A DNA stretch of 31,467 nucleotides, taken from positions 1-31,467 of the IMG/VR virus record IMGVR_UViG_3300025127_000140. One strand, 5' to 3'. The DNA is from a virus. Positions 24,389-31,467 of this stretch are shown in pieces (position 1 is the first letter of the stretch; each line of letters starts with the position of its first letter). Position numbers and translations under genes: made by a program. The notes beneath the pieces are model-generated. The model was not told the origin of the DNA, made no database searches, and saw only the letters and a program-made list of their open reading frames with translations.

Positions 24389-25393
24389 ATGAAAGAAATA
24401 CAATATGTAGACATTGTTGCCGATCTCTCTTGGGGAGACACAGGCAAAGGAAAAATAACATCACATCTTGCGAAAGACAAATCATATGATTATGTTTGTC
24501 GCTGGGCTGGTGGTAACAATGCTGGTCATACAGTTTTTTTAAAAGGAAAGAAATTTAAAACACATCTTATTCCATCTGGTGTTTTTCATGGAATTAAATC
24601 AATTATCGGACCTCAATGTGTAGTGCATCCAGAGTCCTTACAAGAAGAGTTAGATTATCTCAAAGAGAACGGATTTGATACTTCTTTGGTTAAGGTTTCT
24701 CCGAGAGCACATATTGTAACAAAAAAACATATATCAGCAGATAAAAGAAAACTAGCCAAGAAACTTGGAACAACTTCCAAAGGCATTGCTCCATGTTACT
24801 CAGACAAGATGGCTAGAACCGGACAATTAGCAAAAGATGTTCTCCCAGAGGAATTGATATGGGATGAACAATTAAGTGGAAGAATTCTCTGCGAGGGGGC
24901 CCAAGGTTATTATTTAGATATAGACCATGGTAATTATCCTTATGTCACCTCATCAATTACACTACCCTATGGTGCTTGTTCCCTTGGGTTTCCTCCGCAG
25001 AAAATTCGTCGTATATGGGGCATAGCCAAGCTATATGATACCCGCTCTGGTGTGGATCCACTATTCCCCGATAAGCTACTAAAAGACAAAGAATTGGCCA
25101 AATTGGGCGATCTAGGGGGTGAAGTTGGAGTAACAACCGGACGAAAAAGAAAGTGTAATTGGCTCAATGTCGATATGATGATTGATGCCGCGAGAAAAAC
25201 AGGAACAACTCATCTTGTGATCAATAAATGTGATATTGTTAGGGGATTAGGTATTTTTAAGTGTTATAGCGGAGGGGAGTTAAAAGAATTTTCTTCCTAT
25301 CATAAGATGACCGAGTTTATTACTGACAAAGTTGGGCAATCTAACTCATTGGCAAAACATATTTACCTTTCAAACTCCCCGGAGAGATTATGA
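24389..25393 (+). CDS. Adenylosuccinate synthetase family enzyme (PurA/PurZ-like, short form)
   Basis: PurA joins IMP and aspartate using GTP on the way to AMP. The phage PurZ branch acts on dGMP to make the precursor of 2-aminoadenine. This 334-aa protein has the P-loop-like LSWGDTGKGK (Asp17 at the catalytic Asp13 of E. coli PurA), GGNNAGHTV with His47 (E. coli His41), GTTSKGIAPCYSDKMAR, EGAQGYYLDIDHGNYPYVTSS, and VTTGRKRKCNWLN. It lacks about 100 residues of bacterial PurA (432 aa) and is the size of archaeal PurA and of PurZ. The catalytic Asp, which I recall as substituted in PurZ, is kept, so plain adenylosuccinate synthesis is possible. It has its own promoter and overlaps the nuclease gene by 4 nt (ATGA). 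No DatZ or MazZ is seen in this window. Confidence 0.82.
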   Translation: MKEIQYVDIVADLSWGDTGKGKITSHLAKDKSYDYVCRWAGGNNAGHTVFLKGKKFKTHLIPSGVFHGIKSIIGPQCVVHPESLQEELDYLKENGFDTSLVKVSPRAHIVTKKHISADKRKLAKKLGTTSKGIAPCYSDKMARTGQLAKDVLPEELIWDEQLSGRILCEGAQGYYLDIDHGNYPYVTSSITLPYGACSLGFPPQKIRRIWGIAKLYDTRSGVDPLFPDKLLKDKELAKLGDLGGEVGVTTGRKRKCNWLNVDMMIDAARKTGTTHLVINKCDIVRGLGIFKCYSGGELKEFSSYHKMTEFITDKVGQSNSLAKHIYLSNSPERL

Positions 25394-26349
25394 GTGAGAA
25401 GAAAAGATTATTAATTGTTGATGCGCTTAACTTGTTTATACGAAGTTACGTTATTATTCCGACGATGGACCCATCCGGTATTCCAATTGGAGGCACTATT
25501 GGGTTTCTCAAATCATTGCAGAAGATCATGCGTCAATCACGACCTCATGAAGTTATTATCTGTTGGGATGGCATTGGTGGCTCACAAAGAAAAAAACAAC
25601 AGAACGAGAACTACAAAGAAGGTAGAAAACCACTTCGTTTCAATCGTCGTATGATCGAACTAGACCCCAAGAGCCAAGAGCAAAACAAAATACACCAACA
25701 GATTCGCTTGTTTGAGTATTTAAATGAGTTGCCCGTAATACAACTAACTTATGATGGTGTTGAGGCCGATGATGTTATTGCAATCGTTGCCCGACACAAG
25801 CATTATGAAGATTGGCAGAAGATTATCGTCTCAAGTGATAAAGATTTCTTCCAGTTGTGTGATGAGAGCACAGCGGTTTACAGACCAGTGCAAGATGTGT
25901 TGGAGACACAAGGTACAATAAAATATAGATTCGATATTCATCCAAATAACTTTGCATTGGCCAGAGCGATTGCAGGGGATGCTTCGGACAACCTCAAAGG
26001 AGTGGGTCGTGTTGGGTTAAAAACCATCGCCAAAAATTTTTCATTCCTCTCCGAGTCGAAACAGTACGAGTTGGAAGAATTGGTTGAATATTGCGAGAAC
26101 ATAGAAAAGAAAAAAGTCGCACATAATAAAATTATCGAGAACCAAAAGTTGATAGAAAATAATTACTCAATTATGCAGTTATATAACCCCTCGATTTCGG
26201 TACTCAATAGAAAGAAAATCGACTACACCATAGCCAGTTTTGAGGCAGAGAGCAATAAGATGAATTTTACAAAAATGCTTTTTGAAGATGGCCAAGGATC
26301 TATAAATTTCACGGACTTATGGAATTTAATAAAAAATTTTCAAAGATAA
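25390..26349 (+). CDS. 5'-3' exonuclease / RNase H of the T4 Rnh (FEN) family
   Basis: It removes RNA primers and 5' flaps during lagging-strand synthesis. The 319 aa are close to T4 RNase H (305). Acidic metal-site residues are in place: LLIVDALNLFIRSY (Asp11), VIICWDG (Asp60), YDGVEADDVIAIV (Glu125, Asp127, Asp128), SSDKDFFQL (Asp150, Asp152) and GDASDNLKGVGRVGLKTIA (Asp197, Asp200 and the helix-hairpin-helix). ATG 25390 overlaps the PurA-like stop (ATGA), so it is coupled to that gene and shares its promoter. The polymerase in this genome has no 5' nuclease domain, so this separate enzyme supplies the function. Confidence 0.9.
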   Translation: MSEKKRLLIVDALNLFIRSYVIIPTMDPSGIPIGGTIGFLKSLQKIMRQSRPHEVIICWDGIGGSQRKKQQNENYKEGRKPLRFNRRMIELDPKSQEQNKIHQQIRLFEYLNELPVIQLTYDGVEADDVIAIVARHKHYEDWQKIIVSSDKDFFQLCDESTAVYRPVQDVLETQGTIKYRFDIHPNNFALARAIAGDASDNLKGVGRVGLKTIAKNFSFLSESKQYELEELVEYCENIEKKKVAHNKIIENQKLIENNYSIMQLYNPSISVLNRKKIDYTIASFEAESNKMNFTKMLFEDGQGSINFTDLWNLIKNFQR

Positions 26350-26358
26350 AAAAGTCAT

Positions 26359-26387
26359 TTGACATGGTTAGAAAAAGATGTTACATA
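26359..26387 (+). promoter_or_regulatory. Probable sigma-70 promoter for the helicase gene
   Basis: TTGACA (26359-26364) with a 17-nt spacer to TACATA (26382-26387) in the 60-nt gap before the helicase gene. The -35 is perfect; the -10 matches at only three of six positions, so this is weaker evidence than for the other promoters. Confidence 0.55.
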
Positions 26388-26409
26388 GTTAAAAAGCATT
26401 GGAGGAAAA

Positions 26410-27768
26410 ATGGAACACACCAAAGAAACATTTCAAAGATTCGGAAAATCATTTCAAGAGGACTTGTGCCATTTGATGCTACAAGACAGGCCGTTTTGTG
26501 ATCAAATCACAGAGGTGCTTAGTCTTGAATTTTTGCAATATGAGTATCTACGAGTATTCGCCAAGACAATCTTAGAATATCGTCGTGAATATAAGATGCA
26601 TCCATCTTACAAGATTATGGCGACACATATTTCCGCAGGGCTTGGCGAGTACTCCGATGCTCTTCAGAAACAAATAAGACAATTTTATGCTAAGGTACTT
26701 TCAAATTCAGAGATCGAAGGTACACAATATATTAAAGATAATGCACTTGACTTTTGCCGCAAGCAGGTTCTAAAAGGAGCCATGATGAAATCGGTAAAAC
26801 TCATCAAAACTTCATCTTTTGACGAGATACAGAAAGTTATCCAAGATGCTCTTAAACTTGGGACAGATAATAATTTTGGACATGATTACCTTAAAGACTT
26901 TGAAGAAAGATTTCAAATAAAATCTCGCGATCCGATATCAACCGGATGGGATAGAATAGATGATATTTGCAAGGGCGGACTTGGCAAAAGGGAGCTTGGA
27001 GTCGCGATTGCCCCTACCGGGGCTGGAAAGTCTATGGTGCTTGCCGCGCTTGGTGCTGCCGCACTAAAACAGGGAAAAACTGTTGTTCATTATACACTAG
27101 AATTAGCCGATACTGTTGTTGGATCAAGATACGATTCATCAATATCGAGTGTTCCATTGGGTGACCTAATGTCGAATAAACAAAAAATTCTCGATGTTGT
27201 GAAAGATATTGAAGGTACTCTAATTATTAAGGAGTATCCAACGAAGTCTGCTTCAACGGAAACAATCAAAAACCATATCGAAAGGTTAAAGAAGCGCGGT
27301 ATTGAACCAGACATGATTATTGTCGATTATGCCGATCTTTTGAGGCCAGTTAAGGAGACCCGTGAGAAACGTCACGACCTTGAAAACATTTATGAAGAAT
27401 TGCGAGCCATCGCACAAATTTATGACTGCCCACTTTGGACAGCATCACAAACAAACAGGTCAGGTTTAAATGCGGAAGTTATCACTATGGAGGCAATATC
27501 AGAAGCCTTCAATAAATGTTTTGTCTCTGATTTTATATTTTCGCTGTCGAGAACCATCGAAGATAAGAATGCAAACACTGGAAGAGTCTTTGTCGCCAAG
27601 AATAGAAATGGCCCGGACGGTCTTGTGTTTCCCATCTTCGCTGATTGGTCGAGAGTTACAATGAAAGTCTTAGAGAGACAAGATGAGACTATGGACGATG
27701 CCGTACAGCAGTCCACAAAATCAACCGTAGAGTTTTTAAAGAACAAATATAAAAACATGAAAAAATAG
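26410..27768 (+). CDS. Replicative DNA helicase, gp41/DnaB family
   Basis: This hexameric 5'-3' helicase opens the replication fork and recruits primase. At 452 aa it is close to T4 gp41 (475). A helical N-terminal domain (1-150) precedes the RecA-like motor: ISTGWDRIDDICKGGLGKRELGV, Walker A APTGAGKS (201-208), VVHYTLELADTVVGSRYDS, Walker B DMIIVDYADLL (301-311), the sensor-like LWTASQTNRSG, and the arginine-finger/H4 region FVAKNRNGPDG. The start has GGAGG 6 nt before ATG. No primase gene is recognisable in this window. A weak promoter lies upstream and the ribonucleotide reductase follows after 11 nt. Confidence 0.9.
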   Translation: MEHTKETFQRFGKSFQEDLCHLMLQDRPFCDQITEVLSLEFLQYEYLRVFAKTILEYRREYKMHPSYKIMATHISAGLGEYSDALQKQIRQFYAKVLSNSEIEGTQYIKDNALDFCRKQVLKGAMMKSVKLIKTSSFDEIQKVIQDALKLGTDNNFGHDYLKDFEERFQIKSRDPISTGWDRIDDICKGGLGKRELGVAIAPTGAGKSMVLAALGAAALKQGKTVVHYTLELADTVVGSRYDSSISSVPLGDLMSNKQKILDVVKDIEGTLIIKEYPTKSASTETIKNHIERLKKRGIEPDMIIVDYADLLRPVKETREKRHDLENIYEELRAIAQIYDCPLWTASQTNRSGLNAEVITMEAISEAFNKCFVSDFIFSLSRTIEDKNANTGRVFVAKNRNGPDGLVFPIFADWSRVTMKVLERQDETMDDAVQQSTKSTVEFLKNKYKNMKK

Positions 27769-27779
27769 AGGGAGTTATT

Positions 27780-29771
27780 ATGATGAAAATCGGAAACATT
27801 AATGTTCGGAGATTTGGTTTATCAGACCAATTTATCGACCAATACAAAACAAAAGAGGTTCCTTGGGGGCCTGTTGGGTATATTACTTATAAGCGCACTT
27901 ACGCTCGTCGTTTAAACGAGATAGACCCAAATATTAAAGGAACGGAGGAGTGGTATCAAACTTGTCGTCGTGTCATTGAAGGAATGTTCGATATCCAAAA
28001 GAGACATGTGTTTGCTCTTGGTTTGGAATGGAATGACGCCAAGGCACAAAGAACAGCAAAAGAAGCTTATGATCGTTTGTTTAATTTAAAATGGACACCA
28101 CCCGGTCGTGGTTTGTGGATGATGGGAACTAAATTTATCTATGAACGAACTGGTGCTGGTCTTTTCAATTGTGCTTTTCGATCAACAAAAGACTTATCTA
28201 CTAAGGGTGGTTATATTTTTGCTTGGATGATGGATGCTCTGATGGTTGGTATCGGTGTTGGCTTTGACACTCTTGGAGCCAAAACCCTAACAGTCAAAGA
28301 GCCACAATGGGTGTCCGACACTTTAATAATTGATGATAGTCGTGAGGGCTGGGTAGACTCAGTTCACATGCTTCTTGATGGGTATCTTCAAGGCAAGAAA
28401 GTTCCTAATTTTGATTATTCAAAAATTCGTCCCGAAGGGGCTCCAATCAAAGGGTTCGGTGGCACCTCAAGCGGCCCCGCTCCTTTGATTGAGCTTCATA
28501 ATAATTTAAAAGAACTGTATAATGAAAAAATTGGCGAATTGATTTCATCAGTTGATATTGTCGATACAGAGAATCTTATTGGTCGCTGTGTTGTTGCTGG
28601 TAATGTCCGTCGTTCTGCCGCTCTTGCTTTGGGACAACATGATGATCGTGAGTATTTATCCATGAAAAATGACCAAGAGAAGCTTTATCATCATCGCTGG
28701 GGGTCTAACAACTCTTTTGAGGCTAAAATTGGTATGGATTATACTTGGCATGCCGAACAATCACAAAAGAATGGCGAACCGGGTTATATCTGGCTACACA
28801 ATGCTCGTCACTATGGTCGCATGAAAGACGGTAAAAGATATGATGATATGAAAGTTATGGGTTTCAATCCTTGTGTTGAGCAGCAGCTAGAAGATGGAGA
28901 ACTTTGCTGTTTGGTTGAGACTTTCCCAGCAAAACATGATTCATATGAAGATTATGTTAAGACACTTGAAATTGCTTACTTATATGGCAAGACAGTTACT
29001 CTTGTTAATACTCATTGGCGTGAAACAAATGCGATTATGTTGAAGAACCGTCGTATTGGCTTGTCCCAATCAGGTGTTGTACAGGCTTTTAATAAACACA
29101 CACGAAGAACAATGCTGCAATGGTGCGATGATGCTTATGAACATGTAACCGAGATGGATAAAGAATATGCCGATTGGTTGTGTATTCCTCGATCTGTTAG
29201 GATGACTTCTATTAAACCAAGTGGAACAGTGTCGCTTCTTAACGGTTCGACACCGGGCATTCACTTTCCAGAGAATGAATTTTATATTAGAAGAATCCGC
29301 TTTGGTAAGGATTCTGATCTACTACCGACTTTAAAAGAGGCTGGCTATAAGATTGAAGATGACAGATATTCACCTAATACTGTTTGTGTGGAATTTCCTG
29401 TTAAAGAGCCTTTTTTCGTAAAAGGCAAAAAAGATGTTTCTATGTGGGAACAGTTAGAGATTGCCTCCCAATACCAACATTATTGGGCAGACAATAGCGT
29501 TAGTATTACGGTAACCTTCAATGCCGACGAAGCTCCGCAAATTAAAGATGCTTTGGAGCTTTATGAATCTCGCCTCAAAGCCGTGTCTTTCTTGAGATAT
29601 CAAGAGACAGGGTATGAGCAAGCTCCATACGAGCCAATTACAGAAGAAGAATATAATGAAATGGTAAAGGGAATTGTCCCTATACAGAGAATTGATACCG
29701 AAGAAGAAGGTGTTGGTTCTAAATACTGTACGAATGATTCGTGCGACATTAACTTTGGAGAAGAACAATGA
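27780..29771 (+). CDS. nrdJ: Class II (cobalamin-dependent) ribonucleoside triphosphate reductase
   Basis: It reduces ribonucleotides to deoxyribonucleotides using adenosylcobalamin, with no need for oxygen or a small subunit. The 663-aa sequence follows the monomeric Lactobacillus leichmannii type (739 aa). Cys131 in FNCAFRS corresponds to Cys119. Cys365 in GFNPCVEQ is the radical cysteine. Cys376 sits 11 residues later as in the model enzyme (Cys408/Cys419). The C-terminal pair Cys650/Cys655 (CTNDSC) matches Cys731/Cys736 for re-reduction. The PSGTVSLLNGSTPGIHFPEN loop also fits. The start is ATG 27780 or 27783, with GAGGGAG just before. It heads a tight operon with 1-4 nt overlaps through to ThyX. 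Confidence 0.93.
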   Translation: MMKIGNINVRRFGLSDQFIDQYKTKEVPWGPVGYITYKRTYARRLNEIDPNIKGTEEWYQTCRRVIEGMFDIQKRHVFALGLEWNDAKAQRTAKEAYDRLFNLKWTPPGRGLWMMGTKFIYERTGAGLFNCAFRSTKDLSTKGGYIFAWMMDALMVGIGVGFDTLGAKTLTVKEPQWVSDTLIIDDSREGWVDSVHMLLDGYLQGKKVPNFDYSKIRPEGAPIKGFGGTSSGPAPLIELHNNLKELYNEKIGELISSVDIVDTENLIGRCVVAGNVRRSAALALGQHDDREYLSMKNDQEKLYHHRWGSNNSFEAKIGMDYTWHAEQSQKNGEPGYIWLHNARHYGRMKDGKRYDDMKVMGFNPCVEQQLEDGELCCLVETFPAKHDSYEDYVKTLEIAYLYGKTVTLVNTHWRETNAIMLKNRRIGLSQSGVVQAFNKHTRRTMLQWCDDAYEHVTEMDKEYADWLCIPRSVRMTSIKPSGTVSLLNGSTPGIHFPENEFYIRRIRFGKDSDLLPTLKEAGYKIEDDRYSPNTVCVEFPVKEPFFVKGKKDVSMWEQLEIASQYQHYWADNSVSITVTFNADEAPQIKDALELYESRLKAVSFLRYQETGYEQAPYEPITEEEYNEMVKGIVPIQRIDTEEEGVGSKYCTNDSCDINFGEEQ

Positions 29772-29959
29772 ATGATAAAATGTTAGAAATAATCAGTATA
29801 CTAAACGGTACAGCCGATGATATTGATAAGATTGAAAATAAAAAATATGGCTATAAATCCTCTGCTGTTAGAGCAAGAAAAGCCTGTCAGGAAGCTATCA
29901 ACATGCTCAAACAAATGAGAAAAGATATTCAAGATTCTAAAAACGAAGTGGAGGGATAA
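29768..29959 (+). CDS. Small histone H1 (Hc1)-like protein
   Basis: A 63-aa protein. After a helical N-terminus (MLEIISILNGTADDIDKIE) it reads KYGYKSSAVRARKACQEAINMLKQMRKDIQDSKNE, with regularly spaced Lys/Arg and Ala like the Hc1/histone H1-like small proteins found in T4-like and other phages (KAA-R-RK motif followed by a long basic helix). Such proteins are thought to bind DNA; no function is proven here. It overlaps the NrdJ stop (ATGA) and its own stop overlaps the GroES-like start by one base. Confidence 0.6.
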   Translation: MNDKMLEIISILNGTADDIDKIENKKYGYKSSAVRARKACQEAINMLKQMRKDIQDSKNEVEG

Positions 29960-30243
29960 TGAAATTTGAACCAACTAACCGTCACATTTTAGTTAACCCC
30001 ATTGAAGAAGAACAAGAAGAATCAAATTCTTTAATTATGCTTCCCGATGATTATAAAAAACAAGAATCACCTTATTTGGCTTGTTCTGTCCTCGCAATAG
30101 CGAGCGACAGCAAGCTTGTTGATTCTATTCGCCAATATGATACCATAGTTATTGAAAGAAGAATGCTACAAAAAATAGCCATGAATGGAACAGAAATCTA
30201 TTTAGTCCTAGACAATTATGTTATGGGGAGATTTTTAGAATGA
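29959..30243 (+). CDS. GroES-like co-chaperonin (gp31 type)
   Basis: T4 gp31 replaces host GroES so that GroEL can fold the large capsid protein. This 94-aa product begins FEPTNRHILVNPIEEE, like the GroES start (PLHDRVIVKR-E-E), has a mobile-loop region SNSLIMLPDDY where the IVL-type contact for GroEL resides (LIML), then CSVLAIASDS, a YDTIVIERRM strand and the LVLDNYVMGRFLE end. It is slightly shorter than T4 gp31 (111 aa). It overlaps its neighbours by 1 and 4 nt in the NrdJ-ThyX operon. The GroES fold is likely; use with the phage capsid protein is inferred from T4. Confidence 0.78.
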   Translation: MKFEPTNRHILVNPIEEEQEESNSLIMLPDDYKKQESPYLACSVLAIASDSKLVDSIRQYDTIVIERRMLQKIAMNGTEIYLVLDNYVMGRFLE

Positions 30244-31223
30244 AATTAGATGCTACAATGCTTAAAGAACTAATCAAAGAGGCGGCTGGTCCGTCTATGC
30301 TTTTAGAAGAACCAGTTATTGCTGAATCTTCTTTTAACCGCATTAAAGACAAGATAGATAAAACAAATGTAAGGTTTGTTGTTATATCTGCTGATAGACA
30401 CAATTTTTCACGAAATGAAAATGATCAAAGGTATTCTGAATTGCAAGCCGCATTTAAGGCGAATGGGTTTCCATTCACAAAGCTACAAGGTGCTTGGACT
30501 GAAAAAGACGATGAAGGTAATGAAGTTCGTGTCGTTGAAAGATCATTAATCGCTACCGAAGAAGATAGGGGCGATGTTGAAAGAGGTGAAGACTCTTTGT
30601 TTGATTTAGCCAAGAGTCTAACAGAAAAATATGAACAAGATGCTTTTATCTATGGATGGATCGATGAAACAGGCGAACGTCAAATTCAAGCTCGTAATCA
30701 AGCTGGGAAATATGCTGGATATGGTTCTTGGCAAAGCATTGTTCCGGTCGCTGAAGATTCTGAGTTCTGGTCCAGAGTTCGTGGATCCACATTTGTGTTT
30801 AAAGAGCAACAGGTGGAAGAGTCTCTTGATATGCCTGCTGGTCGAGATACTACCGCAATGGCAAAAGACCTTGAGGGTTCAACAATTGGCGCAGTCTATA
30901 CTCAAATGATGAAGCAAACAAACGATAAAAAAGGATTTCAAAAAACCAAACTTCATAAAGATTTGAGAAACCTTACTGGAACAGCAGAAGCATATGATAC
31001 ACAAAAGATTGAACAGTTTATAAAAGATCTTTTTGACGGACAATATGAAGAGAATTTCGCTCTTAGTCTTTCAAGAATATTAAAAGACGGATACTTAAAA
31101 AAGCATTTTGTTCAAAGTGATGAAATGTTTGAAGTTGACGCTCCAAACTCCGTTATCGAAGCAATGATTAAGGCCGAGATGCACAAAGGCAAGAAAATTA
31201 AATTTGTGCGGAGGAAGAAGTGA
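30240..31223 (+). CDS. DUF3293-like protein with possible capsid-targeting N-terminus
   Basis: A 327-aa protein. The N-terminal 30 residues (DATMLKELIKEAAG, then LLEEPVIAES) look like the short helices plus prohead-protease sites (LLE, IAE) found on internal capsid proteins of T4-like phages. Residues 43-150 read RFVVISADRHNFSRNENDQR, YSELQAAFKANGFPFTKLQGAW, VVERSLIA and then EKYEQDAFIYGWIDETGERQIQ, in the order of DUF3293 proteins, whose function is unknown. The C-terminal 140 residues are helical and basic. It overlaps the GroES-like gene (ATGA) and ThyX (GTGA). It might be packaged and injected, but this is inference from the N-terminus; processing is not shown. Confidence 0.6.
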   Translation: MKLDATMLKELIKEAAGPSMLLEEPVIAESSFNRIKDKIDKTNVRFVVISADRHNFSRNENDQRYSELQAAFKANGFPFTKLQGAWTEKDDEGNEVRVVERSLIATEEDRGDVERGEDSLFDLAKSLTEKYEQDAFIYGWIDETGERQIQARNQAGKYAGYGSWQSIVPVAEDSEFWSRVRGSTFVFKEQQVEESLDMPAGRDTTAMAKDLEGSTIGAVYTQMMKQTNDKKGFQKTKLHKDLRNLTGTAEAYDTQKIEQFIKDLFDGQYEENFALSLSRILKDGYLKKHFVQSDEMFEVDAPNSVIEAMIKAEMHKGKKIKFVRRKK

Positions 31224-31467
31224 GCGAATATGAAAAATCTGTTATCTTATATGATGACGGGATTGGCCGTGTGGACTACATTTCTCATATGGGTAGTGAC
31301 CTTACCGTCGTCAATTCTGCTAGGGTTTCTTTTGGCGTGGAGAAGTTACAGTTGGATAACAGGGACAGGAAACTTATCAAGTATCTTATTAAGCACAGAC
31401 ACACTTCTACTTTGGAGCATTGTGTTATTACCTATAAATTTACTGTCCCTTTATTTGTTCGCTCGCA
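31220..31467 (+). CDS. thyX: Flavin-dependent thymidylate synthase ThyX (N-terminal part)
   Basis: It makes dTMP from dUMP using flavin and methylenetetrahydrofolate. The gene begins at GTG 31220, overlapping the previous stop (GTGA) with GGAGGAAG upstream, and runs off the window after about 82 codons. The visible part matches ThyX: VNSARVSFG, then DRKLIKYLIKHRHTSTLEHCVITYKF and the FTVPLFVRS strand that leads into the conserved RHR-x7-S site, which lies beyond the end. It is co-translated with the reductase operon, so deoxyribonucleotide and thymidylate synthesis are linked. Confidence 0.93.
   Translation, partial: MSEYEKSVILYDDGIGRVDYISHMGSDLTVVNSARVSFGVEKLQLDNRDRKLIKYLIKHRHTSTLEHCVITYKFTVPLFVRS

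Noticed and set aside
1-31467. tRNA, rRNA, integrase or attachment site
   Set aside because: I saw no tRNA cloverleaf pattern, no rRNA, no integrase and no att-like repeat; the window reads as a lytic phage region, though a covariance-model scan was not possible.

Overview
The window is part of the genome of a tailed phage with a contractile tail, distantly T4-like. It is AT-rich and all genes lie on the + strand, packed with 1-11 nt overlaps. The evidence is T4-type gene order and protein signatures: neck proteins gp13, gp14 and gp15, sheath gp18, tube gp19, a tape measure, baseplate gp53, a gp32-type single-strand binding protein, a UvsX/RecA, a gp41/DnaB-type helicase, a T4-type 5' nuclease and a gp31-like co-chaperonin. 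The DNA polymerase is not the T4 family B enzyme. It is a short family A polymerase with no visible 3'-5' exonuclease. That resembles the arrangement I recall for Rhodothermus phage RM378, a distant T4 relative. The host cannot be named from the sequence. Consensus sigma-70 promoters and a small lipoprotein gene fit a bacterial, probably Gram-negative, host.

Layout. Positions 1-18433 form the virion module: the basic tail end of an unknown protein, gp13 (broken by a 52-bp tandem duplication), gp14, gp15, an enlarged gp18, two tandem tail-tube proteins, a gp26-like zinc-binding baseplate protein with an overlapping small ORF reachable by frameshift, a small conserved-looking protein, the tape measure, a tube/baseplate junction protein, gp53-like, a very large (1675 aa) baseplate protein with a hub-like C-terminus, and an unrecognised 446-aa protein. 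Positions 18433-24284 form a replication and recombination module: PolA polymerase, a candidate divergent tubulin/FtsZ-like protein, a small SH3-like protein, gp32-type SSB, a tiny lipoprotein, a DUF262 (DGQHR) protein flanked by two near-identical 35-bp repeats, and UvsX. Positions 24340-31467 hold nucleotide metabolism and replication genes: a short PurA/PurZ-family enzyme, 5' nuclease, gp41-like helicase, class II ribonucleotide reductase, a histone H1-like small protein, a GroES-like co-chaperonin, a DUF3293-like protein with a possible capsid-targeting N-terminus, and the start of ThyX.

How the parts work together. The structural genes build head-tail neck, sheath, tube and baseplate. 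The replication genes supply polymerase, helicase, SSB, recombinase and primer/flap nuclease. NrdJ, ThyX and the PurA-like enzyme remodel nucleotide pools. Regulation is visible mainly in the replication half: four sigma-70-like promoters, two good terminators there plus one in the tail module, a strong hairpin at the predicted 5' end of the gp32 mRNA, and structured leaders around the DUF262 gene.

Most worth a second look: the repeat-flanked DUF262 cassette, the tubulin-like protein, the T7 slippery run joining gp26 to the small ORF, the minimal PolA polymerase next to a PurZ-sized PurA homologue, and the gp13 frameshift.
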